DNA of 43,280 bases from Planctomycetota bacterium (lineage in GTDB: Bacteria; Planctomycetota; Phycisphaerae; WQYP01), in the NCBI GenBank assembly GCA_021827645.1, contig JAKAVA010000006.1, positions 1 through 43,280 of the forward strand, read 5' to 3'. The position numbers and the translations under genes were made by a program. The notes beneath the pieces were generated by a model. The model did not search any database and had not been told where the DNA came from. It saw only the letters and a list, made by a program, of their open reading frames with translations. This document shows positions 6,700-15,331 of the stretch, piece by piece; the stretch's first letter is position 1, and every line of letters starts with the position of its first letter.

Positions 6700-9351
6700 T
6701 TATTGAGCGGTCAGGTCATAGGTACGGAGCAATTGGTTAAACTGGCGGTGGTAATATTTTCCCCCGATGGTGGAGCCATAGATCGCCACCAGAGATTTCA
6801 GCGTATGGATGGTTTCTTTCTGATAGGAATTGCTCCGGATGTTGGTACGAATCAGGTACAGATAGGCGTTCCAGTAAAGTGAGGAGCCTGGTTCGAGTTT
6901 TGGGATGATTCGCACGTACAGGCTGTGCGACAGGCTGTAGTTGGGAATGGCGTAGGCAGCGCGGGCACCGCCGATGAAATTACCCAGATCATGGGGATTC
7001 TCTTTTTCGAGTTTTTTGTATATGGCCAGGGCTTGTTCAGGCTGACCGGCGAAAATGAGCTCGTGCGCCCGCAACTGGCTGTAGACGTAAATCTGCAGTT
7101 TATTTTTTACCGGATCGCTGGACATGGCCACGATCAATTGTTGGAGCAACGAAGCGGCGTTGGCCGCGAGGGATTGTGATTTGGCAAGATCGGTATGGCG
7201 CAATCGGCGGCTCTCGCGGAGATACTGACCGATGAGCCCTTTAATGACATCATCGGCATTTTCACTCGAACCCCGCGCATAGTGTCGAATCAGCGGAAGA
7301 ATCTCATCGGTTTTACCCAATAACTGATATTGACGAATGCGATATCGCAAGACGATCCCACGCTCAGAACTTGACAATGATTTACCCATGGCATCCAGTT
7401 GATCAAGAACGTGGCCCGCCGCCTGTGGATCGCGGAGGGGGTCGAGTTCGGTACTGGCGATGAGCATCAGCAGTTCCGGGCGATCGGCACGGGTTTGCTT
7501 TAAAACATCCGCCGGAGTTGCTGCCGGTGGATGACCAAGCAACTCGAGGAGGTCTCGGGCTGCACGGATCACTTTGCGAGCGACGCTATGGACCCTGATC
7601 GGGTCTTTATTGGCAGCCATAACCCGCGTCAATCGTCTGGCGCTGATGCGCACCATTTGATACCGGGCCGGGATGTAATACGGATCCGATGGGCCCACGG
7701 CAGCAAATATCTTTTCCGCCTGACGGTAATGATGAGCCTGCTGGAGGGAGACGCCGTAGGCGAATCGCCACTGTTTTTCGTGAAAAGTCTTATAAGCCAA
7801 TGCGATAGCCTGCTGAGTCATATCGGTGACTTTGGCGCTGACCGTTTTTCCGGAGTTGAGTTGCTGCAACTGGGACAATGCAATGTTCAAGACCGGTCGA
7901 GCCTGTTTGTTGGTGGGGTGTTCCGTCGCAAAGGCGAGATTGATCTGCGCGGCTTTTTCGATATCTCCTCTGCCGGCGTAACAGATACCGGCGATTAACT
8001 GCGCCTGGGCTTTGAGAGCCGGCGGCTGGTCGGGAAGATGAAGGATATACTCTGCGGCCTTAAGCCCCGTCTTGAGGGCGGTCTTACTGTTCTTCTGGGC
8101 ATCGGTCCAGGCAATGGCCAGAGCCTGAACCGGTGTGATTTTCTTGAAATCCGGGACGGCGGGAAGATCGCTGGTGATATGGGTAAAAATCAAAGGTTGA
8201 TATTGGGGTGCCTGGGCAATAATCGGAAGCAGCAGATTCATGGCTTTGGTCATAGCAGCCTGCCGCTGGGCCGGAGCGTGGATCGACCGGGCCTTAGCGG
8301 CGGCTATGCGATAATTAAGCAGCTGCAACCCCATCTGGGCATTTTGAGAGTCGAGCGATTTGTGGCCGGACAACCATGTATGAAAATCGGCCAGCGCACT
8401 TGCCGCCTGACCAAAATGTCCATCCCGTAACAGGGCCACTACAAGCTGGTAGTGCGCGTTGTAAACCAACCATGCGGGACTCGAAGGTGCGAACGCCCGT
8501 TTGAAGTCGGAGACGGCATCGGATGTGAGGCCGGCTCTCATATTTGCCTTGCCGCTGAGCAGCAGCGATTGAAATTTCACTCCACTGGAGGCCGGTCCAT
8601 CCGCCCATTGGGCTACTGCCTTCACGGCGGCAAGCATCATGGCATTGCGTTTGGAAGCATGCCGCGGGAGGGATAATCCGCGATAGTAGTCGGCGTAGGC
8701 TCCAAAATATTTAATCTGGGTAAGTCCTGCGGAGGCGTTTTCGTACAGTTTTTGATCCTCCGACGTAAATTGGGTGGAGTTATTGAGACGATTGATGATC
8801 CGTTTGTAGGGACGACCTGCAATGGCCAGGAGTTGCCTGGCGGCTATGGCGAAAGGGGCAAGTTGGGCGCGTAATTGAGGCGTTCCCGACCAGTACTCGA
8901 TCTGGTTTACGCTGGGAATCGCGAGTTCAGCGAGAATAAATTTGGCTTGATCCGTAAGCCAATCACCGCTGAGTTGGTCGCTTTGCTCTTTGAGAAGCGC
9001 CTGCACATCCGCCATGTACTTCTTTTCCATGGTCATGCGTGCCTGATAATGTTTTTTGTAGTTCGACCAGTTGAGGGCAATCGCCGTCACACGATAAAGC
9101 TGACGGGCTGCACCGGATGCGGATTTGAGTCCCTGCTCGACGGCAGCCGATTTGCCCGCAGTCTGCTCTGCCGCAAGCTGCGCCGAGAGTTGATGAAGGT
9201 CCGTGGAAGGATTTGCCGCCGCCACAACTCGGGGCATCACCAGCATCCCGGTCGCCAACAGAGCCAGAAGAGCTGAACGTGTCGGCGAGGCGCGGTATGT
9301 GCAACCTCGGGTGTTAATCTGGTTATTTTCATCTGCCTCGTGCAGAAACAT
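6700..9351 (-). CDS. Large exported helical-repeat (TPR-like) protein of the Exb cluster
   Basis: This 883-residue protein has a signal-like N-terminus: a short polar lead, the hydrophobic stretch ALLALLATGMLVMP, and a VVAAANP cleavage-like site. The remainder is almost entirely helical, with TPR-like stretches such as ADYYRGLSLPRHASKRNAM and EQALAIYKKLEKENPHDLGN. I can see TPR character but not exact repeat borders. It starts 83 bases after the second ExbD gene ends, and its ATG has AAGGGG five bases upstream, so co-transcription is likely. Its place suggests a periplasmic partner or scaffold of the ExbBD motor. That is inferred from position only, and no catalytic motif is visible. Confidence 0.8.
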   Translation of the reverse strand: MFLHEADENNQINTRGCTYRASPTRSALLALLATGMLVMPRVVAAANPSTDLHQLSAQLAAEQTAGKSAAVEQGLKSASGAARQLYRVTAIALNWSNYKKHYQARMTMEKKYMADVQALLKEQSDQLSGDWLTDQAKFILAELAIPSVNQIEYWSGTPQLRAQLAPFAIAARQLLAIAGRPYKRIINRLNNSTQFTSEDQKLYENASAGLTQIKYFGAYADYYRGLSLPRHASKRNAMMLAAVKAVAQWADGPASSGVKFQSLLLSGKANMRAGLTSDAVSDFKRAFAPSSPAWLVYNAHYQLVVALLRDGHFGQAASALADFHTWLSGHKSLDSQNAQMGLQLLNYRIAAAKARSIHAPAQRQAAMTKAMNLLLPIIAQAPQYQPLIFTHITSDLPAVPDFKKITPVQALAIAWTDAQKNSKTALKTGLKAAEYILHLPDQPPALKAQAQLIAGICYAGRGDIEKAAQINLAFATEHPTNKQARPVLNIALSQLQQLNSGKTVSAKVTDMTQQAIALAYKTFHEKQWRFAYGVSLQQAHHYRQAEKIFAAVGPSDPYYIPARYQMVRISARRLTRVMAANKDPIRVHSVARKVIRAARDLLELLGHPPAATPADVLKQTRADRPELLMLIASTELDPLRDPQAAGHVLDQLDAMGKSLSSSERGIVLRYRIRQYQLLGKTDEILPLIRHYARGSSENADDVIKGLIGQYLRESRRLRHTDLAKSQSLAANAASLLQQLIVAMSSDPVKNKLQIYVYSQLRAHELIFAGQPEQALAIYKKLEKENPHDLGNFIGGARAAYAIPNYSLSHSLYVRIIPKLEPGSSLYWNAYLYLIRTNIRSNSYQKETIHTLKSLVAIYGSTIGGKYYHRQFNQLLRTYDLTAQ

Positions 9352-9434
9352 GACTACCCCTTTTGAAGAATTAGGTCATCCCCGCGGTGATCATGCTGAT
9401 ATCCGCAGAGGGTGCGAGTCGTCCGCAGCCGCCC

Positions 9435-9887
9435 TTACCGGGTGGGCATACCGAAGGCAACCTCATGATATCGGGCGCGGACACAGTCCCCATAAACCGT
9501 AATGACATCCTGGTAAGGAACCCGCTCATGAGGCTTGATGATGACCTGCGTTTTTTTTCCGAGAATTTTGCGTCGCTTATCAAGCCATCGAAACAGGGTG
9601 CCGCGCAGATTTTCCGTCTGGAAGGAACCGACCGTCGCCATGGTGTGGGTCCCACGGAGATCAAGCTTGATAAAGAGTTTGATCGGTGGGACTTTCGACG
9701 TCTTGACATTGCTGAAGCCACCGCGAATGGCGGGCGTGTTATTCGTGAGATACCAGACCGGACTGGTGAAGGAACTGCCGAGCATGAAAAAAATCAGAAT
9801 GACCATGACCACATCGACCATGGGTGTCATATTCGGACCCACATGAGCCGCGGCATGCATGCCGATTTTAGAGCGTTTTAAGGCCAT
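9435..9887 (-). CDS. exbD: ExbD/TolR family biopolymer transport protein (second copy)
   Basis: This 150-residue protein has the ExbD/TolR layout: a short cytoplasmic N-terminus, one membrane helix at about 21-42 (MTPMVDVVMVILIFFML), and a periplasmic domain. The membrane Asp that carries protons in TolR/ExbD is present at D25, in the conserved TPxxD context. It follows the first ExbD gene by 19 bases. Together with ExbB it should form the proton-driven inner-membrane motor. Two ExbD paralogues in tandem suggest a heterodimeric rod in the ExbB pore, which is an inference. Confidence 0.9.
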   Translation of the reverse strand: MALKRSKIGMHAAAHVGPNMTPMVDVVMVILIFFMLGSSFTSPVWYLTNNTPAIRGGFSNVKTSKVPPIKLFIKLDLRGTHTMATVGSFQTENLRGTLFRWLDKRRKILGKKTQVIIKPHERVPYQDVITVYGDCVRARYHEVAFGMPTR

Positions 9888-9906
9888 ATTGAATTCCCGT
9901 GTGTTT

Positions 9907-10350
9907 CTAACCCTGTCGTCGCGTCATGAAGTGAACGCTGACAATTTTCGCTTTGGCACAGGCAACGAGCACCGGTGCCAAATATTTATAGTCTGTGTGC
10001 ATATCCGCACGAATAACGAGTTTAAGAGTGGGATGGTGTGCTTTATATTCGCGAAGCACGCTGGCCAGATTATCGTAGGTGTAGTAATGTCCCCAGATAT
10101 ATATCCTGGGACGTCGCTGTATGCCTTGGACCTCACTGTGCCTGGGCACAAGATTGATGATCAACTCATTACTTTGATCACCCAGCGACTTACCGGTCAC
10201 AGTTGATGGGATACGAATTCCCTTGACCGACGCCTTCTTTGCAATATGTCCGACCAGGAGAAAAAAGATAATCAGACACATGACGACGTCGATAAGCGGC
10301 GTGACATTGACGTGCTCTCCTTCCATCGGTTTGATGCCGCGTAATTTCAT
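9907..10350 (-). CDS. exbD: ExbD/TolR family biopolymer transport protein (first copy)
   Basis: This 147-residue protein has one N-terminal membrane helix (VTPLIDVVMCLIIFFLLV) with the conserved proton-carrying Asp at D21, followed by a periplasmic ExbD fold. AGAGG lies about ten bases before the ATG. It differs clearly in sequence from its neighbour at 9435-9887, so the pair is not a recent duplication. It lies between exbB and the second exbD, with gaps below 100 bases on both sides, consistent with one operon. Confidence 0.9.
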   Translation of the reverse strand: MKLRGIKPMEGEHVNVTPLIDVVMCLIIFFLLVGHIAKKASVKGIRIPSTVTGKSLGDQSNELIINLVPRHSEVQGIQRRPRIYIWGHYYTYDNLASVLREYKAHHPTLKLVIRADMHTDYKYLAPVLVACAKAKIVSVHFMTRRQG

Positions 10351-10446
10351 GAATCCAATTACCTCTTTCTGAGCAATCCACGGGCACGCTTTCCCGATGC
10401 GCCCGCATGATCCTTTGCTGCCGCGATACGGGGTTCCGATGCTGCT

Positions 10447-11283
10447 TCACGATGCCGGCGTATCGGCGCGGCGCGGCACCGGCCGAGCGGCGGGCTTGGG
10501 CTCCGGTGTGGGTGAAGATGCCGGAGCGGCAGTTTTTCCTTCCGGAGTTCGCAGCGATTCGAGCAATTCTTCTGTAAGGATCGAAGCGCGAGTGACCATT
10601 TTGTCGAGCCGGGTGCGAAAGAAACCAAATGCCACCAGAGACGGAATAGCGACTGCCAAACCACCAAATGTATGCCAGAGGGCGGCGGCAATACCTGCGG
10701 AGAGATCGGTTACCTTGGCCTGTCCTCCGGTGTGGTGAAGAGCATTAAACGCCATGATCATACCGAGAACGGTACCGAGAAGTCCGACCAAAGGACCGAT
10801 ATTGCCGATGATGTTAAGCATCTCAATCCTGCGAAAGAGATTGGCGCTGTTTTCGGAGGCGGCATTTTCGAGCCCTTCGCGCATTGCGGGATAGCCAAGA
10901 CTGGCCCGCCGCAGGCCCGCGTCAAGGGTCTTGCCGACAAAGGACGTATCCGTGGCGGTGAAATCGGTGAGTTCCCGCAATTGACGCGCGTTGATCAATG
11001 AGCGAATGTGCTCGATGGTATCCACCGGCGCAATTTTTGATTCGCGGAGGTGAATAATGGCGTCAATGATCATCGCGATGCTGATGAGTGAAAACCCGAT
11101 TAAAACGGCTGCAACGGTGTAATCCAATCCGATGAGAATCGGGCTGGGACGGTAGACACTCTGTGCTCCAACGCCGCCGGCCGTCTGAGCCATAGCGGAG
11201 TGCACCATCAGTACACCGGATGCGACCAGCACCCCCGAGAGGAGCAGAATGCGAAACTTCGATCTGGCGTAGGAACTGAACAT
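10447..11283 (-). CDS. exbB: MotA/TolQ/ExbB proton channel family protein
   Basis: This 278-residue protein has a cleavable-looking signal (ILLLSGVLVASGVLMVHSAMAQ) and then three membrane helices typical of ExbB/TolQ. The best-conserved region is IGPLVGLLGTVLGMIMAF, followed by LWHTFGGLAVAIPSLVAFGFF. The C-terminus is a Pro/Ala-rich cytoplasmic tail with no obvious function. The ATG at 11283 has TTTGGAG six bases upstream, which decides it over an upstream in-frame TTG. With the two ExbD proteins it forms the energy-transducing complex. A signal peptide before the first helix is a variant seen in some ExbB proteins. Confidence 0.92.
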   Translation of the reverse strand: MFSSYARSKFRILLLSGVLVASGVLMVHSAMAQTAGGVGAQSVYRPSPILIGLDYTVAAVLIGFSLISIAMIIDAIIHLRESKIAPVDTIEHIRSLINARQLRELTDFTATDTSFVGKTLDAGLRRASLGYPAMREGLENAASENSANLFRRIEMLNIIGNIGPLVGLLGTVLGMIMAFNALHHTGGQAKVTDLSAGIAAALWHTFGGLAVAIPSLVAFGFFRTRLDKMVTRASILTEELLESLRTPEGKTAAPASSPTPEPKPAARPVPRRADTPAS

Positions 11284-11385
11284 GAAAATCTCCAAAGAGT
11301 CGATAGAACCGATAACTTCTGCCGACGATTACCATCGGCTGTATTTAGCGTCCGCCTGAATATTCATCACGCATGTCTTCACGGA

Positions 11386-12495
11386 TCACCCCCCTACCAT
11401 CTGCCGTGAGATGAACTTATATTTTCCACCATTCTGCGTGGCGATTTTTTTAAGTAACATGGCCCCGACACCATGGCGATGCCGATCCGCGTATGCAAAA
11501 GTGTAGATATGCACAGCATGGTTTTTATTGAGGGTTGCAACCAGCTTGATAATGCGAGGGTCAATGGAGCCGTTGGCGAGGAAGTAGATAATCTGCGGCC
11601 GGAGCTGGAAGGCCATCTGGAAGGGGGTCGCAAAATAGGAATACCGATCCATGTTCGGCTGGCCGGGTGTGAGGACCTTCAGCTCCTGGCGCAGTGCTCT
11701 CTTATTCGCATTCGTCGCGTGGACAAAGCCCGGCGGCAGCAATCGGCTGTGAGCGGCGAAGACAATAACGCCGAATTGCTGGATCGGAACCAGACGACCG
11801 ACCGAACGGTTGAGTGCCGCTTTAATTTGCCCCAGACCGACGAGTAGATTTCCACCATGATCGATGACGTAAACAATTCGAGTTGCATTTCCTCCCCCGG
11901 TTCCCATGAATCCGGTTGGCGGACCACTGCCCATGCCGCCACCGGGCACGCCAAATGACGCGAGCGCCCCACCGTTTGCAGCTCCTCCCTCGGCGCCACG
12001 TGCGATGAAATCCAGTGAGTGTGTGGCACTGCTGTTGAGAAGGCTTTTAACGGACGTGCGTGACATATGGGTATGCTGACTCATGAGTTGTTTAATATCC
12101 TGACGCACCTGCCGGAGCGGATTGTGCGCGCCTGCGTTGCTCATCTTCCCCGGATGCAATGAAAACCGCTGATTCATGGATTGCGGAACGATAATCGGGT
12201 GCGGCTTGAGCAGCTTGGGTTCGGCGACGGCAATGATGAGGAACATGATAAGCAGCGCCAGTGCCAGATGTATCAGAATCGATGCGATCCACGGGAAGGC
12301 CCGATCCAACCATTCGGGGATATGCCCCGCCGGAACAACTTCCTGATCATCTTCAGGGTCCGTTCCCTGTGGATTCTGCGGTGACCCTGATGGTTTACCG
12401 GCCTGCGACATACGGCCATCAACCTCAGCTTTGCCACGACGGGATTTTTTCTCATCGACTGGGCCGAAACCTGATCCCGCTGCCGACTGACTCAT
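11386..12495 (-). CDS. Membrane-anchored periplasmic VWA-like protein (in the position of TonB/TolA)
   Basis: This 369-residue protein has about 70 polar cytoplasmic residues, one membrane helix (WIASILIHLALALLIMFLII) and a periplasmic linker. A Gly-rich stretch follows (about 170-200), then a von Willebrand A-like domain starting RIVYVIDHGGN. The MIDAS position that should read DxSxS is DHGGN, so canonical metal binding is probably lost. It is the first gene of the Exb/Tol-like cluster, 102 bases before exbB. In canonical systems a TonB or TolA protein with one N-terminal helix would be found. The anchor topology matches that role, but no TonB C-terminal domain is visible. Transducer function is inferred from topology and position. 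Confidence 0.8.
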   Translation of the reverse strand: MSQSAAGSGFGPVDEKKSRRGKAEVDGRMSQAGKPSGSPQNPQGTDPEDDQEVVPAGHIPEWLDRAFPWIASILIHLALALLIMFLIIAVAEPKLLKPHPIIVPQSMNQRFSLHPGKMSNAGAHNPLRQVRQDIKQLMSQHTHMSRTSVKSLLNSSATHSLDFIARGAEGGAANGGALASFGVPGGGMGSGPPTGFMGTGGGNATRIVYVIDHGGNLLVGLGQIKAALNRSVGRLVPIQQFGVIVFAAHSRLLPPGFVHATNANKRALRQELKVLTPGQPNMDRYSYFATPFQMAFQLRPQIIYFLANGSIDPRIIKLVATLNKNHAVHIYTFAYADRHRHGVGAMLLKKIATQNGGKYKFISRQMVGG

Positions 12496-12560
12496 TTACC
12501 AATACCTCTAACCAGATCATCTACGAGATAACTCGCAATTCCGCCGTAGGATCTTTGTGT

Positions 12561-12577
12561 AAACAATTTTCGTGCCA
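12561..12577 (-). promoter_or_regulatory. Sigma-54-like promoter before the VWA/ExbBD cluster
   Basis: On the minus strand the sequence reads TGGCACG, four bases, then TTGTTT. The sigma-54 (RpoN) consensus is TGGCACG, four bases, TTGCW. The -24 GG half is perfect and the -12 half has T in place of C. It lies 66 bases before the ATG of the anchored VWA protein. The gene for sigma-54 is not in this window. Confidence 0.4.
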
Positions 12578-12663
12578 AACAATTTGTCTATCGCAATTTA
12601 CCGCAAATGTGCCGCTTTATCGCGGTTCAGTGAGTCGCGGGAGAATAGCGGCTCCGGATAGTT

Positions 12664-12710
12664 GTGACAAAAATGACACCAACACACTGGGGGAGTGACA
12701 GGCTTGTCAC
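12664..12710. promoter_or_regulatory. Palindromic operator-like site and half-sites
   Basis: A perfect palindrome GTGACAGGCTTGTCAC spans 12695-12710. Two further half-sites are GTGACA at 12664-12669 (within TTGTGACAA) and ATGACA at 12673-12678. They lie about 100-150 bases upstream of the sigma-54-like element, the usual distance for an enhancer-binding activator. The rest of the 381-base gap 12496-12876 shows no gene. Confidence 0.45.
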
Positions 12711-12876
12711 TTGAGCTTGTATGGTCACGGCGTCGCGTAGTGTACGCACGGGCGTCAATGGCGCGATCATTACGATGCACGATTTCCCGAGGCAAGCATC
12801 TACCGGTATGAAAGGATTGATGCCGTGGACGTCTGATACTCGAGTGGAGTGCGAAAGAAAAGAAGCTTTTACGGGT

Positions 12877-13617
12877 TCATCCGATATCCAGATCGACGGA
12901 GCCGACCTCGGGGAACAGACCGGTAGCGCCGGAAAAGGTGCGTGGATTATTAAATTGATTGTCGTAGCCGGGGATGATGATATCGGCAATTTCATATATT
13001 TCCGCCAGGCTGGCCAGTGCGGCCTTTGCGTCGTAGCAGTCGGGCGGGACCCGGCCGGAGAGAAAATGTTCACGGGTGGCGACTGCACCGCCCGCAATGA
13101 CCAGCGTGCTTTCGGGCAGGGCGACAATAAGCCCCGTCTGGCCGGGGGTAAAGCCAGCAAGCGGGAACAGGTCCACACCGGTAGCGAGTTTGTCGGGTGC
13201 ATTCGCGGTGCGGGCGAGTTGAGCCAGGTCCTCATCCACCAGAGCACGCGCCTCATCGCGCTGGGGGCCTATTTTGGATGACGTCGTTTCGAGCATCTGC
13301 CGGGCGGTGGCCCGTTCCGTCTCCCCCATCCACCAGCGCGCATCGGGAAAAAGTTTCAGCGCCCGACGATGGGCCGGGCGCCAGCAGGTGAGAAATATAT
13401 CGGTGATATCGGCGGGCTTGAGGCCGGTGCGTTCGGAGAGCCGCTGCTCCAGGGCGAGAGCCGGAAGGGCCGGATCGACAAGAATCCGACTCTCACCTGC
13501 GGAAATCAGTATGGTGGTGGCGTGGGCGGTGCGGACGGGTTGCTTTTCCTTCCACATGTCGTTGCAGGCCATGGCCCCGATGCTGATGACGGATACGGAA
13601 AAAACAGTTTCACTCAT
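12877..13617 (-). CDS. MBL-fold protein with degenerate metal site (probable pseudoenzyme)
   Basis: This 246-residue protein keeps the scaffold of a metallo-beta-lactamase-fold hydrolase: a SRILVDPALP strand, an FLT... turn, a GFTPGQTGLIV segment, an AGGAVATREHF segment and a PGYDNQF end. At nearly every ligand position the expected residue is missing. The HxHxDH motif reads CWRPAH (78-83), the His of GHTPG is F156, the Asp of GDAV is G177, and the His of PGHDN is Y218. The reading frame is intact and codon use looks normal, so this is not simple decay. It probably binds something without hydrolysing it, or the whole family has drifted. There is no signal peptide, so it is likely cytoplasmic. 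It is separate from the Exb cluster downstream. Confidence 0.8.
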   Translation of the reverse strand: MSETVFSVSVISIGAMACNDMWKEKQPVRTAHATTILISAGESRILVDPALPALALEQRLSERTGLKPADITDIFLTCWRPAHRRALKLFPDARWWMGETERATARQMLETTSSKIGPQRDEARALVDEDLAQLARTANAPDKLATGVDLFPLAGFTPGQTGLIVALPESTLVIAGGAVATREHFLSGRVPPDCYDAKAALASLAEIYEIADIIIPGYDNQFNNPRTFSGATGLFPEVGSVDLDIG

Positions 13618-13730
13618 GCCGGGAAAGTATAGCGTGAATTGCTGCCGAAGGCGGGAGCAGATGGTATTATCGTGCCGGGTCGCCGAACGTATTCTCTGCG
13701 GCCATGATCAGGACAGGTGAGGAGCGAAGT

Positions 13731-14612
13731 ATGGAACCACGAATCGGGATTATCGGCGGCTCGGGTCTGGGGCCGGAATTGCTGAAAGATTCCGGCATCA
13801 CGACGGTGGAGATGGATACACCGTTTGGAAAGCCCGCAGCGGCACCGATGGTCGGCCAATGGCAGGGAATTCCGATTGCCATTCTGGCCCGCCACGGCAT
13901 CGGCCACACTTATAATCCAACACAGGTGCCCTACCGCGCCAACATTTATGCGCTCAAGGCGCTCGGCTGCCGCTGGATCATCGCTTCCGGCGCAGTCGGA
14001 TCGCTGCAGGAAGATATTCACCCGCGTGATCTGGTGCTGGTGGATCAGGCGATTGATCGAACGGTGCATCGCGCAAGAACTTTTTTTGAACGGGCGGCGG
14101 TGCATATCGATTTTGCGCAGCCCACCTGCGCGCGGCTGAGAGGCCTGCTGCTGGATGCGGCGGCGGATATGCCCACGCCCATCAACGTTCATCAGCGTGG
14201 CACCTACGTCTGCATGGAGGGGCCGGCATTTTCCACCCAGGCGGAATCGCGGATGCACCGAAACTGGGGAGGCGATGTGATCGGGATGACGCTGATGCCG
14301 GAGGCGAAACTGGCGCGTGAGGCGGAGATTGCCTATGCGTCGATTGCTTTGGCGACGGATTATGATTCGTGGCGTCCGCACGATTCGTCGATTGCGCCGA
14401 CGGAACTGATGCTGGAGATTATTTCGCACCTGAAGCAGGCGACGGAACACGCCATGAAACTCATTGCCGCTGCCATACCGCGGGTTTGGGAAATCCGGCG
14501 TGAAACCCTGCCGGCGCATAACGCACTGGCACTGGCGATCTGGTCGGACAAAGCGATGATTCCTGCGGAAGAAAAGGAGCGGCTGGCGGTATTGTGGGGC
14601 AAGTATTTCTGA
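13731..14612 (+). CDS. mtnP: S-methyl-5'-thioadenosine phosphorylase (PNP/MTAP family)
   Basis: This 293-residue enzyme phosphorolyses 5'-methylthioadenosine to adenine and 5-methylthioribose-1-phosphate in methionine salvage. Visible features are the phosphate-binding IGIIGGSGLG at the N-terminus, RHGIGHTYNP, IIASGAVGSL, and the substrate loop YVCMEGPAFST. ALATDYDSW contains the pair of Asp residues that in human MTAP act on the purine, which favours MTA over guanosine-type substrates. I chose the ATG at 13731 because GAGGAG lies about seven bases upstream. The frame extends nine codons further without a better ribosome site. It converges on tmk across a perfect hairpin. Confidence 0.9.
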   Translation: MEPRIGIIGGSGLGPELLKDSGITTVEMDTPFGKPAAAPMVGQWQGIPIAILARHGIGHTYNPTQVPYRANIYALKALGCRWIIASGAVGSLQEDIHPRDLVLVDQAIDRTVHRARTFFERAAVHIDFAQPTCARLRGLLLDAAADMPTPINVHQRGTYVCMEGPAFSTQAESRMHRNWGGDVIGMTLMPEAKLAREAEIAYASIALATDYDSWRPHDSSIAPTELMLEIISHLKQATEHAMKLIAAAIPRVWEIRRETLPAHNALALAIWSDKAMIPAEEKERLAVLWGKYF

Positions 14613-14631
14613 AGCCGTTAACGGGCTTCAG
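14609..14631. terminator. Bidirectional hairpin between mtnP and tmk
   Basis: The arms CTGAAGCC and GGCTTCAG (eight bases, perfect) enclose a seven-base loop. The structure contains the stop codons of both convergent genes. No strong T-run follows on either strand, so it is more likely a pausing or RNA-end-protecting stem than a classical intrinsic terminator. Confidence 0.45.
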
Positions 14632-15331
14632 GCACGGCAAAGAATTTTTCAATGGCGGTGAGGATCCGTTTATGAACCGTCTGCTGACTTCCAACGGCGC
14701 TGACCAATCGATAGCGGTCTGGAAACTGTGAGCATTGCTGGATGAAGCCTTCGCGAACGCGCTGATGGAACTGCGCGGCCCGCTGTTCGATACGATCTTC
14801 AAAGAGGCCGGCCTGATGGATATCCCCTTTTTTTGTGGTGCGCCGGCGGGCGTCGGCAATGGGGAGATCGAGGATGATGGTCAGATCAGGCCATAGATTT
14901 CCGGTTGCGGCAGCGGCGACCGCCATGATTTCATCCTCGGCTATGCCTCCCCCGGCGCCCTGATAGGCGAGCGTGCTGCTGGTGTACCGATCGGCCAACA
15001 CTGTAATGCCCGACGCCAATGCGGGGCGTATTTCCTGATAGACCAGTTGGGCGCGGCTGGCCATGTAGAGAAGCATTTCAGCGCGGATGTGCATCCCCTC
15101 GCCGCGTTTGGTGAGGAGGATATTGCGAATATCTTCTCCGATCAGGGTTCCACCCGGCTCGCGAAAGCGTTTGAATTTGACGCCGTATGCGTTGAGATCA
15201 TTTTCAAATTCGGTGAGCTGGGTTGACTTTCCGCAACCATCAACGCCATCAAAAACGATGAATTTGCCCGCCAGTGGATGAGTATGACCAGTCGATCGAT
15301 CCGCATTATCCGTGGGCATGTCAACAGCCAT
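14618..15331 (-). CDS. tmk: Thymidylate kinase
   Basis: This 237-residue enzyme phosphorylates dTMP to dTDP. The P-loop reads FDGVDGCGKST, the DRYTSSTLAYQG segment carries the conserved DRY motif, and DLPIADARRRT leads into the LID region. A slightly long N-terminal lead of about 20 residues precedes the P-loop. The ATG at 15331 is preceded by GGGGG, a modest ribosome site, and upstream in-frame starts add a Cys-rich stretch unlike the family. Its start lies 190 bases downstream of the end of dnaE on the same strand. Confidence 0.93.
   Translation of the reverse strand: MAVDMPTDNADRSTGHTHPLAGKFIVFDGVDGCGKSTQLTEFENDLNAYGVKFKRFREPGGTLIGEDIRNILLTKRGEGMHIRAEMLLYMASRAQLVYQEIRPALASGITVLADRYTSSTLAYQGAGGGIAEDEIMAVAAAATGNLWPDLTIILDLPIADARRRTTKKGDIHQAGLFEDRIEQRAAQFHQRVREGFIQQCSQFPDRYRLVSAVGSQQTVHKRILTAIEKFFAVPEAR

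Noticed and set aside
12721-13281. 186-residue plus-strand frame opposite the MBL-fold gene
   Set aside because: No ribosome site or family match. The MBL-fold frame has many conserved segments.
13614-14519. 301-residue open frame antisense to mtnP
   Set aside because: Arg/His-rich shadow of a clear mtnP gene, with no family features.
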